NCBI RefSeq assembly: GCF_008079445.1
Contig: NZ_VRYH01000002.1
Location: 124,001-188,000, forward strand
From: Aidingimonas lacisalsi
Lineage (GTDB): Bacteria > Pseudomonadota > Gammaproteobacteria > Pseudomonadales > Halomonadaceae
Direction: 5' to 3'
Length of the DNA stretch: 64,000 bases
Positions within the stretch are counted from its first letter, which is position 1; each line of letters opens with the position of its first letter. This document shows, in pieces, positions 36,005 to 47,928 of the stretch. A program made the position numbers and the translations under genes. The notes under the pieces are model-generated. The model saw nothing but the letters and a program-made list of their open reading frames with translations. It was not told where the DNA came from and did no database searches.

Positions 36005-37330
36005 CTAGTGTCGTTTCTCGAGACGGGCGTAAAAGAAGCCATCGTGGCCGCTTTCCTTGGGAAGCAGTTGTCGACCATGGCCGGCGGCTGTCCCCCAACC
36101 GATATCGTCAGGTGTCGTTACCTGAGCATTCGGGGTGCGCTCCAGGAACGCTTGGATCTGCTCGCTATTCTCTTCGGGGAGTACGGAGCAGGTAGCGTAG
36201 AGCAATGTGCCACCAGGGCTGAGAGTTTGCCATGACGCATCGAGGAGAGCGGCTTGCAGCGTTGCAAGGGGACGAATGTCATCGGGGCGCCGTAGTCGCT
36301 TGATATCGGGGTGACGGCGAATGACGCCACTGCCGGAACAGGGCGCGTCCAGCAGTACGGCATCGAAAGGGGTATTGTCCCACCAGTCCAGTTTGGTGGC
36401 GTCAGCATGGACCAGGCGAGCAGTAAGCGAGAGCCGTTCAAGTGTTGCATCGACGCGTGCCAGACGCGATGTGTCACTGTCGATGGATGTCATGTCGGCA
36501 TCGAACGCTTCCAGCAGATGCGCCGTCTTACCTCCGGGCGCAGCACAGGCATCGAGCACACGGGCGCCAGGGCGTGGAGCCAGAGCCGGGCCAAGCAAGA
36601 CGGCCGTGAGCTGGGCGGATTCGTCCTGAACGCTCACATGACCCTCGGCGAACCCGGGTAGGTCATGGACGTGGCAGGGATCGGTCAGGGTCAGACAATC
36701 GGGAGCATGCTCGCAGAGTCTGGCATCGAGGCCGGCATCGAGCAGGCGAGTGCGGTATCCCTCGCGGTCACCATGGCGGCGATTGACCCGCAACGTCATG
36801 GGGCCGGGCTGGTTATTGGCGACGGCGATCTCACGCCAGTCATCGGGCCAGGCCTGACGGAAGCTCTTGAGCCACCATACGGGATGTAGCAAGGCAACGG
36901 CAGGATCACGGTCGACACGCGCCTGTAGCTGGGTTGACTCCCGTTGCAGACGGCGCAGGCAACCATTGATGACGCGAGTTGCCCAGGACTTGTCAAGTGC
37001 GCGCGCGGCACCTGCAGTTTCGCCAACAGCCGCATGGGGCGGGATACGCATATAGAGCAACTGGTAGATACCGAGCAGTAGCAGCGCTTGAATATCGGCG
37101 TCTCGTGACTTGAAAGGGCTGCGCAGCAGCTCGTTGGTCAGCGCTTCAAGGCGAGGGAGCGTACGGCAGGCGCCATAGCAGAGTTCACGCAACAGTCCCC
37201 GATCGCGGGGGGATACCTGGGTATCATCGAGTGCCGCCAACGAGCCTTTGCCGGTGATCACTGTCGCCAGAGTACGAGCAGCGATGGCTCGTACGCTCTG
37301 GCCGTTGCCGTTCGGGGCATCAGTCGTCAT
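36005..37330 (-). CDS. rsmB: 16S rRNA m5C967 methyltransferase
   Basis: 441 residues. An N-terminal NusB-like RNA-binding domain (about 1-150) precedes the SAM-dependent methyltransferase. The two catalytic cysteines are in DAPCSGSGV and YATCSVLPEEN, and the SAM motif is LDACAAPGGKT. The ATG at 37330 overlaps the fmt stop (ATGA), with AGGAGA upstream, so it is coupled to fmt. Confidence 0.96.
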   Translation of the reverse strand: MTTDAPNGNGQSVRAIAARTLATVITGKGSLAALDDTQVSPRDRGLLRELCYGACRTLPRLEALTNELLRSPFKSRDADIQALLLLGIYQLLYMRIPPHAAVGETAGAARALDKSWATRVINGCLRRLQRESTQLQARVDRDPAVALLHPVWWLKSFRQAWPDDWREIAVANNQPGPMTLRVNRRHGDREGYRTRLLDAGLDARLCEHAPDCLTLTDPCHVHDLPGFAEGHVSVQDESAQLTAVLLGPALAPRPGARVLDACAAPGGKTAHLLEAFDADMTSIDSDTSRLARVDATLERLSLTARLVHADATKLDWWDNTPFDAVLLDAPCSGSGVIRRHPDIKRLRRPDDIRPLATLQAALLDASWQTLSPGGTLLYATCSVLPEENSEQIQAFLERTPNAQVTTPDDIGWGTAAGHGRQLLPKESGHDGFFYARLEKRH

Positions 37331-38313
37331 GCGCGATTCTCCTGAAGAGAGCCCAGGCGGATGCCGGGCGTGAAACGGTCGCCAGTGGCGTTGAGCAGGT
37401 CACGAATCGCCAAGGGTTTGCCGCCTGGCAACTGAGCATGCGTGATACGTAGCGTGTCGCTGCCGTCGTTGCCGCAGGCAACACTCAACGCGTCGGGTGT
37501 GGCAGCCAGCAGAGTACCAGGGGCCACCTCGGCATCGGTGGTGCGTGGCGCAGCGGTTTCGGCATGCCAGAGTCGTAGTCGGTCGTCACCCAAATGGGTC
37601 CAGGCGACGGGCCAGGGATTGAAGGCACGAACCTTGGCGGCCAATCGTACCGCCGGTTGTGTAAAGTCGAGCTCCCCCTCGGCCTTGGAGAGTTTGGCAG
37701 CGTAGGTTGCCGCTGCCTCGTTTTGGGCAGTGGCAGGTAGCTCCGGATCGACCAGGCTGTCGAGTGCCGTGACGATAGCCTCCCCCCCCAGTTCAGCCAG
37801 GCGATCGTGGAGCTCACCGCCAGTGGTGGTCTTGGATATGGGCGCTTCGCGCTTCAGCAACATGTCGCCGGTATCGAGACCTGTACTCATTTGCATGATG
37901 GTTACCCCGGACACGTTGTCGCCAAACTCGATGGCTCGCTGGATGGGAGCGGCACCACGCCAGCGCGGGAGCAGTGACGCATGTACGTTAAGACAGCCGA
38001 AGCGCGGAGTCGCCAGTACGGCTTGCGGGAGGATGAGGCCGTAGGCAGCGACCGCCATGACATCGGCCTCCAAGGCGGCAAGTTCGGACTGCACCGCGGC
38101 GGATTTCAACGTGTCGGGTTGATAGATCGGCAGTCGATGTCGTGTGGCAAGTGTCTTGACAGGGCTGGGGGTCAGCTTACGACCGCGGCCCGCGGGCCGG
38201 TCGGGCTGGGTATAGACAGCGACGACCGTATGCTGGCTGGCAAGCAGCGCAGACAGGCTCGCCGCAGCAAACTCCGGCGTGCCGGCAAAGATCACGCGCA
38301 GCGGATGTGTCAT
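37327..38313 (-). CDS. fmt: Methionyl-tRNA formyltransferase
   Basis: 328 residues. The N-terminal hydrolase fold has FAGTPEFAA, the catalytic NVHASLLPRWRGAAPI segment, and TGLDTGDML; a C-terminal OB-like domain follows. It formylates initiator Met-tRNA using 10-formyltetrahydrofolate. It lies between def and rsmB, 101 bp from def with a hairpin in the gap, so its level may be set apart from that of def. Confidence 0.97.
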   Translation of the reverse strand: MTHPLRVIFAGTPEFAAASLSALLASQHTVVAVYTQPDRPAGRGRKLTPSPVKTLATRHRLPIYQPDTLKSAAVQSELAALEADVMAVAAYGLILPQAVLATPRFGCLNVHASLLPRWRGAAPIQRAIEFGDNVSGVTIMQMSTGLDTGDMLLKREAPISKTTTGGELHDRLAELGGEAIVTALDSLVDPELPATAQNEAAATYAAKLSKAEGELDFTQPAVRLAAKVRAFNPWPVAWTHLGDDRLRLWHAETAAPRTTDAEVAPGTLLAATPDALSVACGNDGSDTLRITHAQLPGGKPLAIRDLLNATGDRFTPGIRLGSLQENRA

Positions 38314-38379
38314 GGGGGCGTTCCGTGGTGACTCGACTGAAGGTGTGTCCCGACCAGGGGCAGATTAGCCGTATAGCAG

Positions 38380-38401
38380 TGGCCGGGTGATGCCCCGGCC
38401 A
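38380..38401. other. Hairpin between def and fmt
   Basis: TGGCCGGG and CCCGGCCA form an 8 bp perfect stem with a 6-base loop (TGATGC), 13 bp beyond the def stop. There is no T-tract, so it may be a weak terminator, an attenuator or an mRNA-stability element. Confidence 0.5.
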
Positions 38402-38414
38402 TCTGACTGTGGGA

Positions 38415-38927
38415 TCAGGCGTCCTGCATCTGTTTGTGTCGTTTCAGCATTTTTTTCTTCACTCGCTCACGTTTGAGCGGTGACAGATAATCAACGAACA
38501 GGATACCCTCAAGATGGTCGTACTCGTGTTGGATACAGTGCGCGAGCAGCCCATCGGCTTCCAACTCATACGGCTGTCCCTCTCGATCGAGGGCATTGAG
38601 CTTGACGCGCAGGGCACGCGGAATATCGGCATAATAGTCGGGGATCGACAGGCAGCCTTCCTGGAGCTCCTCCCGTTCGTCACCGATCGGGGTGTATGCG
38701 GGGTTGATCAACACGAGCGGCTCGGAGCGCGTTTCGCTGACGTCCATGACCACGACGCGGCGATGGACGTCAACCTGGGTAGCGGCGAGCCCAATGCCCT
38801 GGGCGTCGTACATGGTTTCAAGCATGTCGTCGACCAGTCGTTGAACCTCTTCGTCGACGGTGTCGACTGGCGCAGCCTTGGTGCGCAGGCGCTCGTCAGG
38901 AAATTCGAGGATGGATAACTTGGCCAT
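38415..38927 (-). CDS. def: Peptide deformylase
   Basis: 170 residues from the ATG at 38927 ([11 protein letters not shown]), the usual start. All three motifs are present: [17 protein letters not shown] with the metal Cys, and HEYDH with two His and the catalytic Glu. It removes the N-formyl group from nascent proteins. It is divergent from dprA across 131 bp. Confidence 0.97.
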   Translation of the reverse strand: MAKLSILEFPDERLRTKAAPVDTVDEEVQRLVDDMLETMYDAQGIGLAATQVDVHRRVVVMDVSETRSEPLVLINPAYTPIGDEREELQEGCLSIPDYYADIPRALRVKLNALDREGQPYELEADGLLAHCIQHEYDHLEGILFVDYLSPLKRERVKKKMLKRHKQMQDA

Positions 38928-39058
38928 GACGTTGAAATCACCGTTATTCAGATGTGACAGACTTTGCCAATAGTGTAGTGCCCGCCGAAGAACAACGGAA
39001 CCGGCAGTGGCAAGATTGATAGTTCGCGCCACCACTCATGGCGCCAAGGAGTCAATGT

Positions 39059-40138
39059 ATGACAGCCAAGGAATGGCTGATCGCCTCCATGCTGCCCGGG
39101 CTCGGGTCGCGTGGCTTGTCCGAGCTGATCGCTCATCGTCCCGACTGGCCTCACGGTTGGCTGGCACGTCTCAATGAACCGGCACGTTCGGCGTTGCGCC
39201 TATGGCTTGATCATCCGCATCGCAGTCCTATTCAAGCCCATATCGAGGCGCTGGATGAGTGGCTGGCCGGTGATGTACGCCGCCATCTGCTGCACCCCGA
39301 TCATCCCGACTGGCCGGAATTGCTCGGTCAGATTCCCGATCCACCGCCGGTACTCTGGGCACAAGGTGATATCAGCGTATTGACGGCGCCTTGTCTGGCA
39401 ATGGTAGGGACTCGGCGCCCGACTCGTGAGGGGCTGGGGAATGCGGCAGGGTTTGCCCAGGCGCTCGCTGAGCGTGGCTGGAGCGTGATTAGTGGAATGG
39501 CCCTGGGTATCGACGGTCAGGCACAGCGAGCTGCCCTGGATGCGCGGGGAAAAAGTGCAGCCGTACTGGGGTGCGGGGTCGATGTCGTCTATCCCCCGCG
39601 ACATGCCGATCTGCACCGACGCTTGCTCGAGGAAGGCGGACTGCTGTTATCCGAACATCCGCCCGGTACGCGGGCTCGGCCGGCGTATTTTCCCCGGCGC
39701 AATCGAATCGTGACGGGATTGTCACTGGGCGTTCTGGTGGTCGAGGCCGCTCCCAGGAGTGGCTCGCTGGTCAGTGCGCGGTTGGCGATGGAGCAGAACC
39801 GTGAGGTTTTCGCCTTGCCCGGTTCGATTCACAACCCGCAGGCAATGGGGTGTCTGGCACTGATCCGTGACGGTGCGGTGTTGGTGACAGATGTCGACGA
39901 TATCCTGAATGAACTGGGGCACTGGGCTCAAGTCGGCGCCCCGTTGTCCGTGGCGGTAGACGAGCCGCGGGAGTCCGATCCCTTGCTTGCTTGGCTTAGT
40001 GATACGCCGACACCGCTGGATGCCCTGGTCAACTTGACAGGCAACGATGTCTCGAGCTGCCAGATGCGCTTGCTGGAATTGGAGCTCGAAGGGCGAGTCA
40101 GTCAGACCTCCGGGGGCTGGGTACGCCTGCCTCGGTAG
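39059..40138 (+). CDS. dprA: DNA-processing protein DprA
   Basis: 359 residues from the ATG at 39059, with AAGGAG at good spacing (the ATG at 39038 does not have one). A Rossmann domain carries MVGTRRPTREG, SGMALGIDGQAQ and the GSLVSARLA stretch; a C-terminal winged helix (about 295-359) follows. DprA loads RecA onto incoming single-stranded DNA during transformation. Its presence does not by itself prove competence, since the gene is widely kept in non-competent bacteria. tsaC follows on the same strand. Confidence 0.95.
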   Translation: MTAKEWLIASMLPGLGSRGLSELIAHRPDWPHGWLARLNEPARSALRLWLDHPHRSPIQAHIEALDEWLAGDVRRHLLHPDHPDWPELLGQIPDPPPVLWAQGDISVLTAPCLAMVGTRRPTREGLGNAAGFAQALAERGWSVISGMALGIDGQAQRAALDARGKSAAVLGCGVDVVYPPRHADLHRRLLEEGGLLLSEHPPGTRARPAYFPRRNRIVTGLSLGVLVVEAAPRSGSLVSARLAMEQNREVFALPGSIHNPQAMGCLALIRDGAVLVTDVDDILNELGHWAQVGAPLSVAVDEPRESDPLLAWLSDTPTPLDALVNLTGNDVSSCQMRLLELELEGRVSQTSGGWVRLPR

Positions 40139-40210
40139 ACGACGACATGATAAACTCGGCCCTCTCGATTCGCACATGTCACCATCTTCGTTCTGGGGGA
40201 CGGTCACCAC

Positions 40211-40768
40211 ATGACCCATGATGCTTCGATCGAAGCTGCCGTCGATGCGCTTCGCCGTGGCCGACTCATTGCCTATCCTACCGAGGCAGTGTGGGGGCTG
40301 GGCTGCGATCCCGATAATGATCGTGCGTTGACGGCTCTATTGCGGCTCAAACAGCGCGATCCGGCCAAGGGGCTGATTCTCGTTGCTGCTGATATTGCCC
40401 AGTTTTCCTCTTGGCTGCAGGGACTTCCCGCAGAGTACCATGCACCCTTGGTATCGAGCTGGCCCGGTCCCAATACCTGGCTGGTGCCGGACAATGGGCG
40501 GTCGCATTCACTGGTGCGGGGCTGCCATCGCAGCGTGGCATTGCGCGTCAGCGATCATCCCTTGGTGGCAACACTATGCACTGCCTATGGGGGTCCCATC
40601 GTCTCGACCTCGGCCAATCATGCCGGTCAGTCTCCGGCACTATCGGCCGAGGCGGTTCAACAACGGTTCGGCAGAGAGGTTACCGTCACCGTGGAAGGAG
40701 CGCTGGGCAATCATGATCGTCCCAGTACGATTCGAGATCTGCTCAGCGGTCGCGTCGTGCGGCAATAA
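40211..40768 (+). CDS. tsaC: Threonylcarbamoyl-AMP synthase
   Basis: 185 residues of the Sua5/YciO/YrdC fold: ALRRGRLIAYPTEAVWGLGCD, the KQRDPAKGLILVA stretch and STSANHAG. It makes threonylcarbamoyl-AMP from Thr, bicarbonate and ATP for the t6A37 modification, which TcdA (27598-26771) then cyclises. The dprA-tsaC-hemF-aroE order is a conserved gammaproteobacterial neighbourhood. Confidence 0.95.
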   Translation: MTHDASIEAAVDALRRGRLIAYPTEAVWGLGCDPDNDRALTALLRLKQRDPAKGLILVAADIAQFSSWLQGLPAEYHAPLVSSWPGPNTWLVPDNGRSHSLVRGCHRSVALRVSDHPLVATLCTAYGGPIVSTSANHAGQSPALSAEAVQQRFGREVTVTVEGALGNHDRPSTIRDLLSGRVVRQ

Positions 40769-42557
<1,789 letters not shown>

Positions 42558-42582
42558 TGATGTGAACTGGCGGGGTAAACGT

Positions 42583-42840
42583 TCAGCGTCGGCGTCGGTA
42601 CAGACCCACCATGCAAAGCACCAACCCCAGTACCGACAGCAGCATTCCGCCGTTGATCAGCCAGGGTGAACGCTCCAGCCAAGATACGAAGGGCTGTGGT
42701 TCCTGACGACAGACCCCTTCGATATAGTCCCAATGTCCTCCATCCAGAGTACACGCACGTACGTCATTGAGTTCCCAGAAGTAGGCTCCCATCAAGAGCA
42801 GAACGGGGACGATCAACAACAGCAAGCCCAGGCGCAGCAT
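42583..42840 (-). CDS. Small two-helix membrane protein, unknown
   Basis: 85 residues. Helices at about 3-22 and 62-80 flank a loop with two Cys (ACTLDG, EGVCRQ) that could form a disulfide in the periplasm; a run of four Arg ends the chain. Its ATG follows the protease stop with no gap (TAAATG), so it is co-translated with the M48 gene. I do not recognise the family. Confidence 0.75.
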   Translation of the reverse strand: MLRLGLLLLIVPVLLLMGAYFWELNDVRACTLDGGHWDYIEGVCRQEPQPFVSWLERSPWLINGGMLLSVLGLVLCMVGLYRRRR

Positions 42841-43641
42841 TTACGCCCCGGGTTGGCAGTTAGGCGTGCGTCCGGCATTGCGTGCCTGCTCATAGCGCTG
42901 AAGCGCTTCATCCATATTGGCCTCCAGGCCGTCGATGCGCTGTCCATGACTAGGGTGGGTGGACATCCAGGCGGGCGGCTGCCCCCCGCTGGCCTCACTC
43001 ATGTTGTTCCAGAGGTCGATACTGGCACGAGGATCGAAGCCAGCGTCAGCGGTCAAATCCAGCCCTAGGGTGTCGGCTTCGCTCTCATGGCGACGCGAGA
43101 AGGGCAGCAGGATGCCGTATTGTGCGCCAGCACCGAGCAGGGCACTGATCTGCTCGCCACTGGCTCCTTCCAGACCGGCTGCAGATTGCAGCACCGACAG
43201 TCCGACCTGCGTCGCCGATTGTGTGGAGGCACGTTCGTTGGCGTGTTGGGCGCGAACGTGTGCGATTTCATGGCCGATGACAGCGGCGAGTTGATCCTGA
43301 TTGTCAGTGATGTCGAGCAAGCCGGTGTGGACACCAATATATCCGCCAGGCAAGGCGAAGGCATTGGCGGACTCGTCTTCGAAAACTCGAATTTGCCAGT
43401 CTTGCGTCCGGCCATCGGGAAGCGCCGTGATCAGTGCATCGGCAACGCATTGTACATACTGCGCTTGCTTGCCCTGAACGACCGTCATCTCTTCCTGATA
43501 TTGGGCGAACGTCTGAGCCCCCATTTCATTGAGTTGCTCTTCAGGGTAGAGGGTGAATTGTTGCCGCCCACTGGGTGAGGCGGCACAGGCCGTCAGGGTC
43601 AGTGAGAGTACGCCAACGGTGAAACCGGATATCCAACGCAT
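42841..43641 (-). CDS. M48-family zinc metalloprotease lipoprotein (LoiP/YggG-like)
   Basis: 266 residues from the ATG at 43641 (MRWISGF). The signal peptide ends in LTAC, a lipobox, so it is an anchored envelope protein. Zinc motif HEIAH near residue 135 and a downstream ESEAD giving the third ligand are present. Such proteases degrade misfolded outer-membrane proteins; LoiP does so in E. coli during low osmolarity. The 85-residue membrane protein is directly downstream. Confidence 0.88.
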   Translation of the reverse strand: MRWISGFTVGVLSLTLTACAASPSGRQQFTLYPEEQLNEMGAQTFAQYQEEMTVVQGKQAQYVQCVADALITALPDGRTQDWQIRVFEDESANAFALPGGYIGVHTGLLDITDNQDQLAAVIGHEIAHVRAQHANERASTQSATQVGLSVLQSAAGLEGASGEQISALLGAGAQYGILLPFSRRHESEADTLGLDLTADAGFDPRASIDLWNNMSEASGGQPPAWMSTHPSHGQRIDGLEANMDEALQRYEQARNAGRTPNCQPGA

Positions 43642-43756
43642 TCCATTATCCTCATGATGGCAGCCACTGCCGCCGCTGGACGAAAGGTATCGATTCGCCA
43701 CAAGATACCCCGATGCCATCTGAGGTCAACCGTCGCGATGAGGAAGGGAGAAAACG

Positions 43757-44620
43757 ATGAATGCTGAACTGGAAGCGCGCTTGTCCCGTTTACTGGATGT
43801 CGTGGAGGGCTATCTGCCTCCCGCGTCGGCCAGACCCGATTGGGAACGCGACATTGCGGCTCTATGGCAGAGCCACTCACTGGGCGGACAACTCATGCCC
43901 GTCAAGGTTCGCGATAGTGTCACACTGGTCGATTTGATCGGTGTCGAGCGTCAGAAGAAAGCACTGGTTGCCAACACGCAAGCGTTTCTACATGGTTTGC
44001 CGGCGAATCACGCATTGCTTTGGGGGTCCAGGGGAAGCGGCAAGTCCTCCATGGTACGTGCCTTGCTGAACTCGTTGGCCAGCGAGAGGCTGCGATTGAT
44101 ACAGGTCGATCGGCATGACCTGTCCGGTCTGCCGTTGCTTGTACAGCAATTGCGCGATGCGCCGTATCGTTTCATCGTCTATTGCGATGACCTATCGTTC
44201 GAGGGCAGCGACGATGCCTACAAAGCGCTGAAAAGCGTGCTGGATGGCACGTTGACCGGTCCGCCCGATAATGTATTGCTATATGCGACCTCCAACCGGC
44301 GGCATCTTCTGCCCGAATCGTTGAGTGACAACGATGAGACGCGCTTGGTAGGGGACGAGCTTCATCATGGTGACGCAGTCGAGGAGAAGATCTCGCTCTC
44401 CGATCGGTTCGGGTTGTGGCTGGCGTTTTACCCCTTCAATCAAGAAACGTACTTGGATGCCTGTCGACACTGGGTCGCTCAGTTGAGCAGTCATGCGATC
44501 TGGGATGACTCGGCCAGAGAGGAAGCCGTACGTTTTGCCACACTGCGCGGCGGACGCAGTGGGCGTGCCGCGTGGCAATTTGCCTGCCAGTGGGTCGGGC
44601 AGCGTCAGCTCTCGGAGTAG
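43757..44620 (+). CDS. DUF815 AAA+ ATPase
   Basis: 287 residues. A Walker A (GSRGSGKSS, near residue 95) and a Walker B-like YCDDLSFEG are present, as is SNRRHLLPES (sensor 1 region). DUF815 proteins resemble DnaA/IstB-type ATPases but their role is unknown. The gene stands alone between divergent and convergent neighbours. Confidence 0.85.
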   Translation: MNAELEARLSRLLDVVEGYLPPASARPDWERDIAALWQSHSLGGQLMPVKVRDSVTLVDLIGVERQKKALVANTQAFLHGLPANHALLWGSRGSGKSSMVRALLNSLASERLRLIQVDRHDLSGLPLLVQQLRDAPYRFIVYCDDLSFEGSDDAYKALKSVLDGTLTGPPDNVLLYATSNRRHLLPESLSDNDETRLVGDELHHGDAVEEKISLSDRFGLWLAFYPFNQETYLDACRHWVAQLSSHAIWDDSAREEAVRFATLRGGRSGRAAWQFACQWVGQRQLSE

Positions 44621-44651
44621 ACCTTCCGCCGAGGCCCCGATGCTGGACGGG

Positions 44652-46055
44652 CTAGCGTCGGTTCTTGCGCGCCTCACGCGTACGTCGCAATTCCCGCTGT
44701 CTGGCCTTGTCCCGGTCGCTGGTCCCGGCCTGCGTGTCGTAGGGATTCTTGCCCGAACGGAACTCGAAACGCATCGGGGTGCCCCGCACCTTGAGTACCT
44801 TGCGGAAAGTATTGGTCAGATAGCGTTTGTAAGCTTCGGGCAAGGCATCGGTCTGGTTGCCATGAACCACGATGATAGGAGGGTTGCTGCCACCTTGGTG
44901 GGCCATGCGAAGTTTGATGCGTCGGCCATTGACCAACGGCGGCTGATGTTCGCTGACGGCGTCCTGCAGAAGCGTCGTCAGCCGGTTGGTCGACCAGTGA
45001 TGATGTGCTGAAGCAAAGGCCCGTTCGAGCGATGGATAGAGATCGCCCACACCAGTACCATGCAGTGCCGAGATGAAATGAAGGTCGGCATAATCGGCGA
45101 AACCCAGTCGCCGCTTGATCTCGGTGCGCATGCGGTCGCGGGCCTCCTGTTCGAGGCCATCCCACTTGTTGACGGCCAGTACCAGAGCACGACCGGAGCT
45201 TAGAACATAGTCCAGCAGATGTAGATCCTGTTCTACCAACCCGCTCTGTGCATCGAGGACCACGATGGCGACGTGGCATTCCTTGATCGCTTCCAATGTC
45301 TTGATGATCGAAAATTTCTCGGCCACTTCTCGCACATTCTTGCGCCGCCGTACGCCAGCCGTATCGACGAGTACATAAGGTTTGCCGCGCCGCTCGAAGG
45401 GGATTTCGATGGCATCTCGGGTGGTACCGGCCTCATCGAAGACCACCACTCGGTCTTCGCCGAGCATGCGATTGACCAGTGTCGATTTACCGACATTGGG
45501 TCGACCGATGACACCGATATGAATGCCGTGATTTTGCCCCAATGCAGAGGAGGATTCCTCTGACATGGGAAAAGGCGCGAGTATCTCATCGATCAGTGAC
45601 GTGACGTTGCGGCCATGGGAGGCTGCGATAGGGTGCGGGTCCCCTAGCCCGAGTGCCCAGAAGTCGGCCATGGCCGAGTGTTCTTCCAATCCGTCCGTCT
45701 TGTTGACGACCAGCCAGGTTTTCTTCCGATTGACGCGCAAATGATTGGCGATCGCCTCATCGGCCATATGCAGTCCGGCGCGGGCATCGACCATGAACAG
45801 CACGATGTCGGCTTCGTCGATGGCCAGCAACGATTGCTCGGCCATGGCGCCATCGATGCCTTCCTCGTCACCACTGATGCCGCCTGTATCGATGACGATG
45901 TACTGTTTGTCTCCCAGTTGGCCATTACCGTACTTGCGGTCTCGCGTCAGACCGGGGTGATCGGCAACCAGCGCATCGCGCGATCGCGTCAGGCGATTGA
46001 AAAGCGTTGACTTGCCGACATTGGGGCGGCCTACCAGAGCGATCACTGGGGTCAT
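44652..46055 (-). CDS. der: Double-GTPase ribosome assembly factor Der
   Basis: 467 residues with two full GTPase domains: GRPNVGKST near residues 8 and 183, each with DTxG and NKxD (VNKTDG, VNKWDG). A KH-like C-terminal domain and a basic tail ([19 protein letters not shown]) follow. Der acts in 50S subunit maturation. The ATG overlaps the bamB stop (ATGA). Confidence 0.97.
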   Translation of the reverse strand: MTPVIALVGRPNVGKSTLFNRLTRSRDALVADHPGLTRDRKYGNGQLGDKQYIVIDTGGISGDEEGIDGAMAEQSLLAIDEADIVLFMVDARAGLHMADEAIANHLRVNRKKTWLVVNKTDGLEEHSAMADFWALGLGDPHPIAASHGRNVTSLIDEILAPFPMSEESSSALGQNHGIHIGVIGRPNVGKSTLVNRMLGEDRVVVFDEAGTTRDAIEIPFERRGKPYVLVDTAGVRRRKNVREVAEKFSIIKTLEAIKECHVAIVVLDAQSGLVEQDLHLLDYVLSSGRALVLAVNKWDGLEQEARDRMRTEIKRRLGFADYADLHFISALHGTGVGDLYPSLERAFASAHHHWSTNRLTTLLQDAVSEHQPPLVNGRRIKLRMAHQGGSNPPIIVVHGNQTDALPEAYKRYLTNTFRKVLKVRGTPMRFEFRSGKNPYDTQAGTSDRDKARQRELRRTREARKNRR

Positions 46056-47203
46056 TGTACGTCCTGAATCTCGAATGTCTCGAGTTGGCCATCATTGGCC
46101 AGGGCATGAATTCGGGAGCCGTTCGTCAACGGTCGTTGACTGATCCCCGAGCCATTGACACGCGTACGACCAGCTAGATCGCCGCTGTCGGTGTCCAGCA
46201 GGTGAAGATAGCCATCATAGTCTCCGACCACCAGATAGCCATTGGCTTGGGCCGGCGCGGACACGTGACGTCCTTCCAGGGCATCGTTGCGCCACAACAC
46301 CCGGCCCGAGAGAGCATCCAAGGCCACTAGGTGGCTGTGTTCATCGACACTGTACAGTGTATCGTCAACCAGCAAGGGTGTCCGATAACTGGATTGTTCG
46401 CGTTCCCAGAGCGTTTCGCCACTGGTGGCTTCCAATGCGACGAGGCGGCCATTGTAGCTGCTGACATATAACCGGCCGTCCTGGGTCAGCAGTGGCTGAG
46501 CATCGATATCGACCAGCCTCTCCACTTCGCTACGCCCTTGCGGCGTTGCGATGCGCATGTCCCACAACAGTTCGCCATTGCGATTGTCGAGCGTGGCGAG
46601 TCTGCCATTGGAAAGACCGATGAATGAGACTTGATCGATCACTTGTGGATCGGCCGTGCCTCTGAGCGTCAACGCGGGTTCCGAGCTACTGAACACCCAT
46701 GCTTCATTACCGTTGCTGCGATCCAGCGCAGTGACGTTGCCATCGATACTCTGGACGATCAGCAGGGTGCTGTTGGCCTGGGGAGCGGCAAGCACTTCAC
46801 TGGAGACGCTGGAACGCCAGATTTCCTCTCCGTCGTCCTGGTCGAGTGCCAGCACGTCACCATCGCGTGTCCCCAGGTAAACCTGGCCGGCGATGGCAGT
46901 GACACCGCTGGAAATGCCAGCATCGATATCTTGCTGCCAGAGGTGCTCGCCGCTGGCTGCATCCACTGCGACGACTTGACCATCGGCGGAGGCAGCGTAG
47001 ATGGTGTCGCTGTCGCGTGCAGGCGTGATTGGATAGCGGGCTCGCCCGAGTCCATCGCCTATATCCCGGCTCCACGTCGAATCCAGACGAGTGCTGGCAT
47101 CGAAATCATGGAGTTCCTTGGGGGGCGTGTCGGGTTGTGTATTACTGGCGCACCCGGCCAGCAGGCTCAGCGCCGTGGCGATGATCAAAAACGTCGGTTT
47201 CAT
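46052..47203 (-). CDS. bamB: Outer-membrane assembly lipoprotein BamB
   Basis: 383 residues: signal peptide with lipobox (LLAGC), then an eight-bladed PQQ-type propeller seen as repeated xxxLWxxDxxxG motifs ([40 protein letters not shown]). It is an accessory lipoprotein of the BAM complex that inserts outer-membrane proteins. ATGA overlaps on both sides couple it to yfgM and der. Confidence 0.96.
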   Translation of the reverse strand: MKPTFLIIATALSLLAGCASNTQPDTPPKELHDFDASTRLDSTWSRDIGDGLGRARYPITPARDSDTIYAASADGQVVAVDAASGEHLWQQDIDAGISSGVTAIAGQVYLGTRDGDVLALDQDDGEEIWRSSVSSEVLAAPQANSTLLIVQSIDGNVTALDRSNGNEAWVFSSSEPALTLRGTADPQVIDQVSFIGLSNGRLATLDNRNGELLWDMRIATPQGRSEVERLVDIDAQPLLTQDGRLYVSSYNGRLVALEATSGETLWEREQSSYRTPLLVDDTLYSVDEHSHLVALDALSGRVLWRNDALEGRHVSAPAQANGYLVVGDYDGYLHLLDTDSGDLAGRTRVNGSGISQRPLTNGSRIHALANDGQLETFEIQDVQ

Positions 47204-47859
47204 AACCCAGTATCCTCTGCACCGATATTGTCGAGCTTGAGCTGTACGCCATAAAGAGGCTGTTCGTGAGTATCGGAAAGCGCCATGGCTTCCTGCCAGG
47301 CATCGCGTGCGTCTTCGATCTGATCGAGTGCCATGTAGGCATCGCCACGAATGTTGGCCTGTTGGGGAGAAAGACTATCCGCGATGTCGCTGTCAAGTTG
47401 GGACAAAGCCGCTTCGGGTTCACCTTCGGCGATCAACAGGCGCGCCAACCGTAACCGCGCCACGTCACGGAGATAATCGTGCTCGCTGGTATCGACGATG
47501 TCGGCGAGGGCAATGCGTGCCGCCGCCATGTCCTCGCTGCGCACCGACAAGCGTGCTTCGAGCAGCAGTGCCAGGTCGGCGTACAAGGTATCGCCATGCT
47601 CTTCGTTGATTTCGTCAACCAGGCCCAGGGCGCGAGTCAGGTTGGCCTCGTCCAGGGTATCGCGACCAGCGAGATCGAGTAGTTGCTGATAGCGCATCGA
47701 AGCGGCTTCGGCCTGACTGACCTGATAATCCTGCCAAGCATTCCAGCCGAGCACCCCGGCACCGGCAATGGCGATACCGGCGACCAGCGACAAGCCGTTC
47801 TGCTTGAACCAGTGTTTGATGGCTTCTACCTGTTCTTCTTCGGTTCTCAGCTCCGCCAC
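47200..47859 (-). CDS. yfgM: YfgM-family ancillary SecYEG translocon subunit
   Basis: 219 residues from GTG 47859, chosen because AAGGAG lies at ideal spacing; the ATG at 47883 has none. One N-terminal helix (about 23-40) anchors a periplasmic TPR-like domain. In E. coli YfgM links the Sec translocon to periplasmic chaperones such as PpiD. Order hisS-yfgM-bamB-der is conserved. Confidence 0.92.
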   Translation of the reverse strand: MAELRTEEEQVEAIKHWFKQNGLSLVAGIAIAGAGVLGWNAWQDYQVSQAEAASMRYQQLLDLAGRDTLDEANLTRALGLVDEINEEHGDTLYADLALLLEARLSVRSEDMAAARIALADIVDTSEHDYLRDVARLRLARLLIAEGEPEAALSQLDSDIADSLSPQQANIRGDAYMALDQIEDARDAWQEAMALSDTHEQPLYGVQLKLDNIGAEDTGL

Positions 47860-47928
47860 GGGCGGTCTCCTTTGATACAGCACTCCCCCCTCCCAATGTC
47901 GGTCGGGGAGGTTGATATGGATCCAGGT

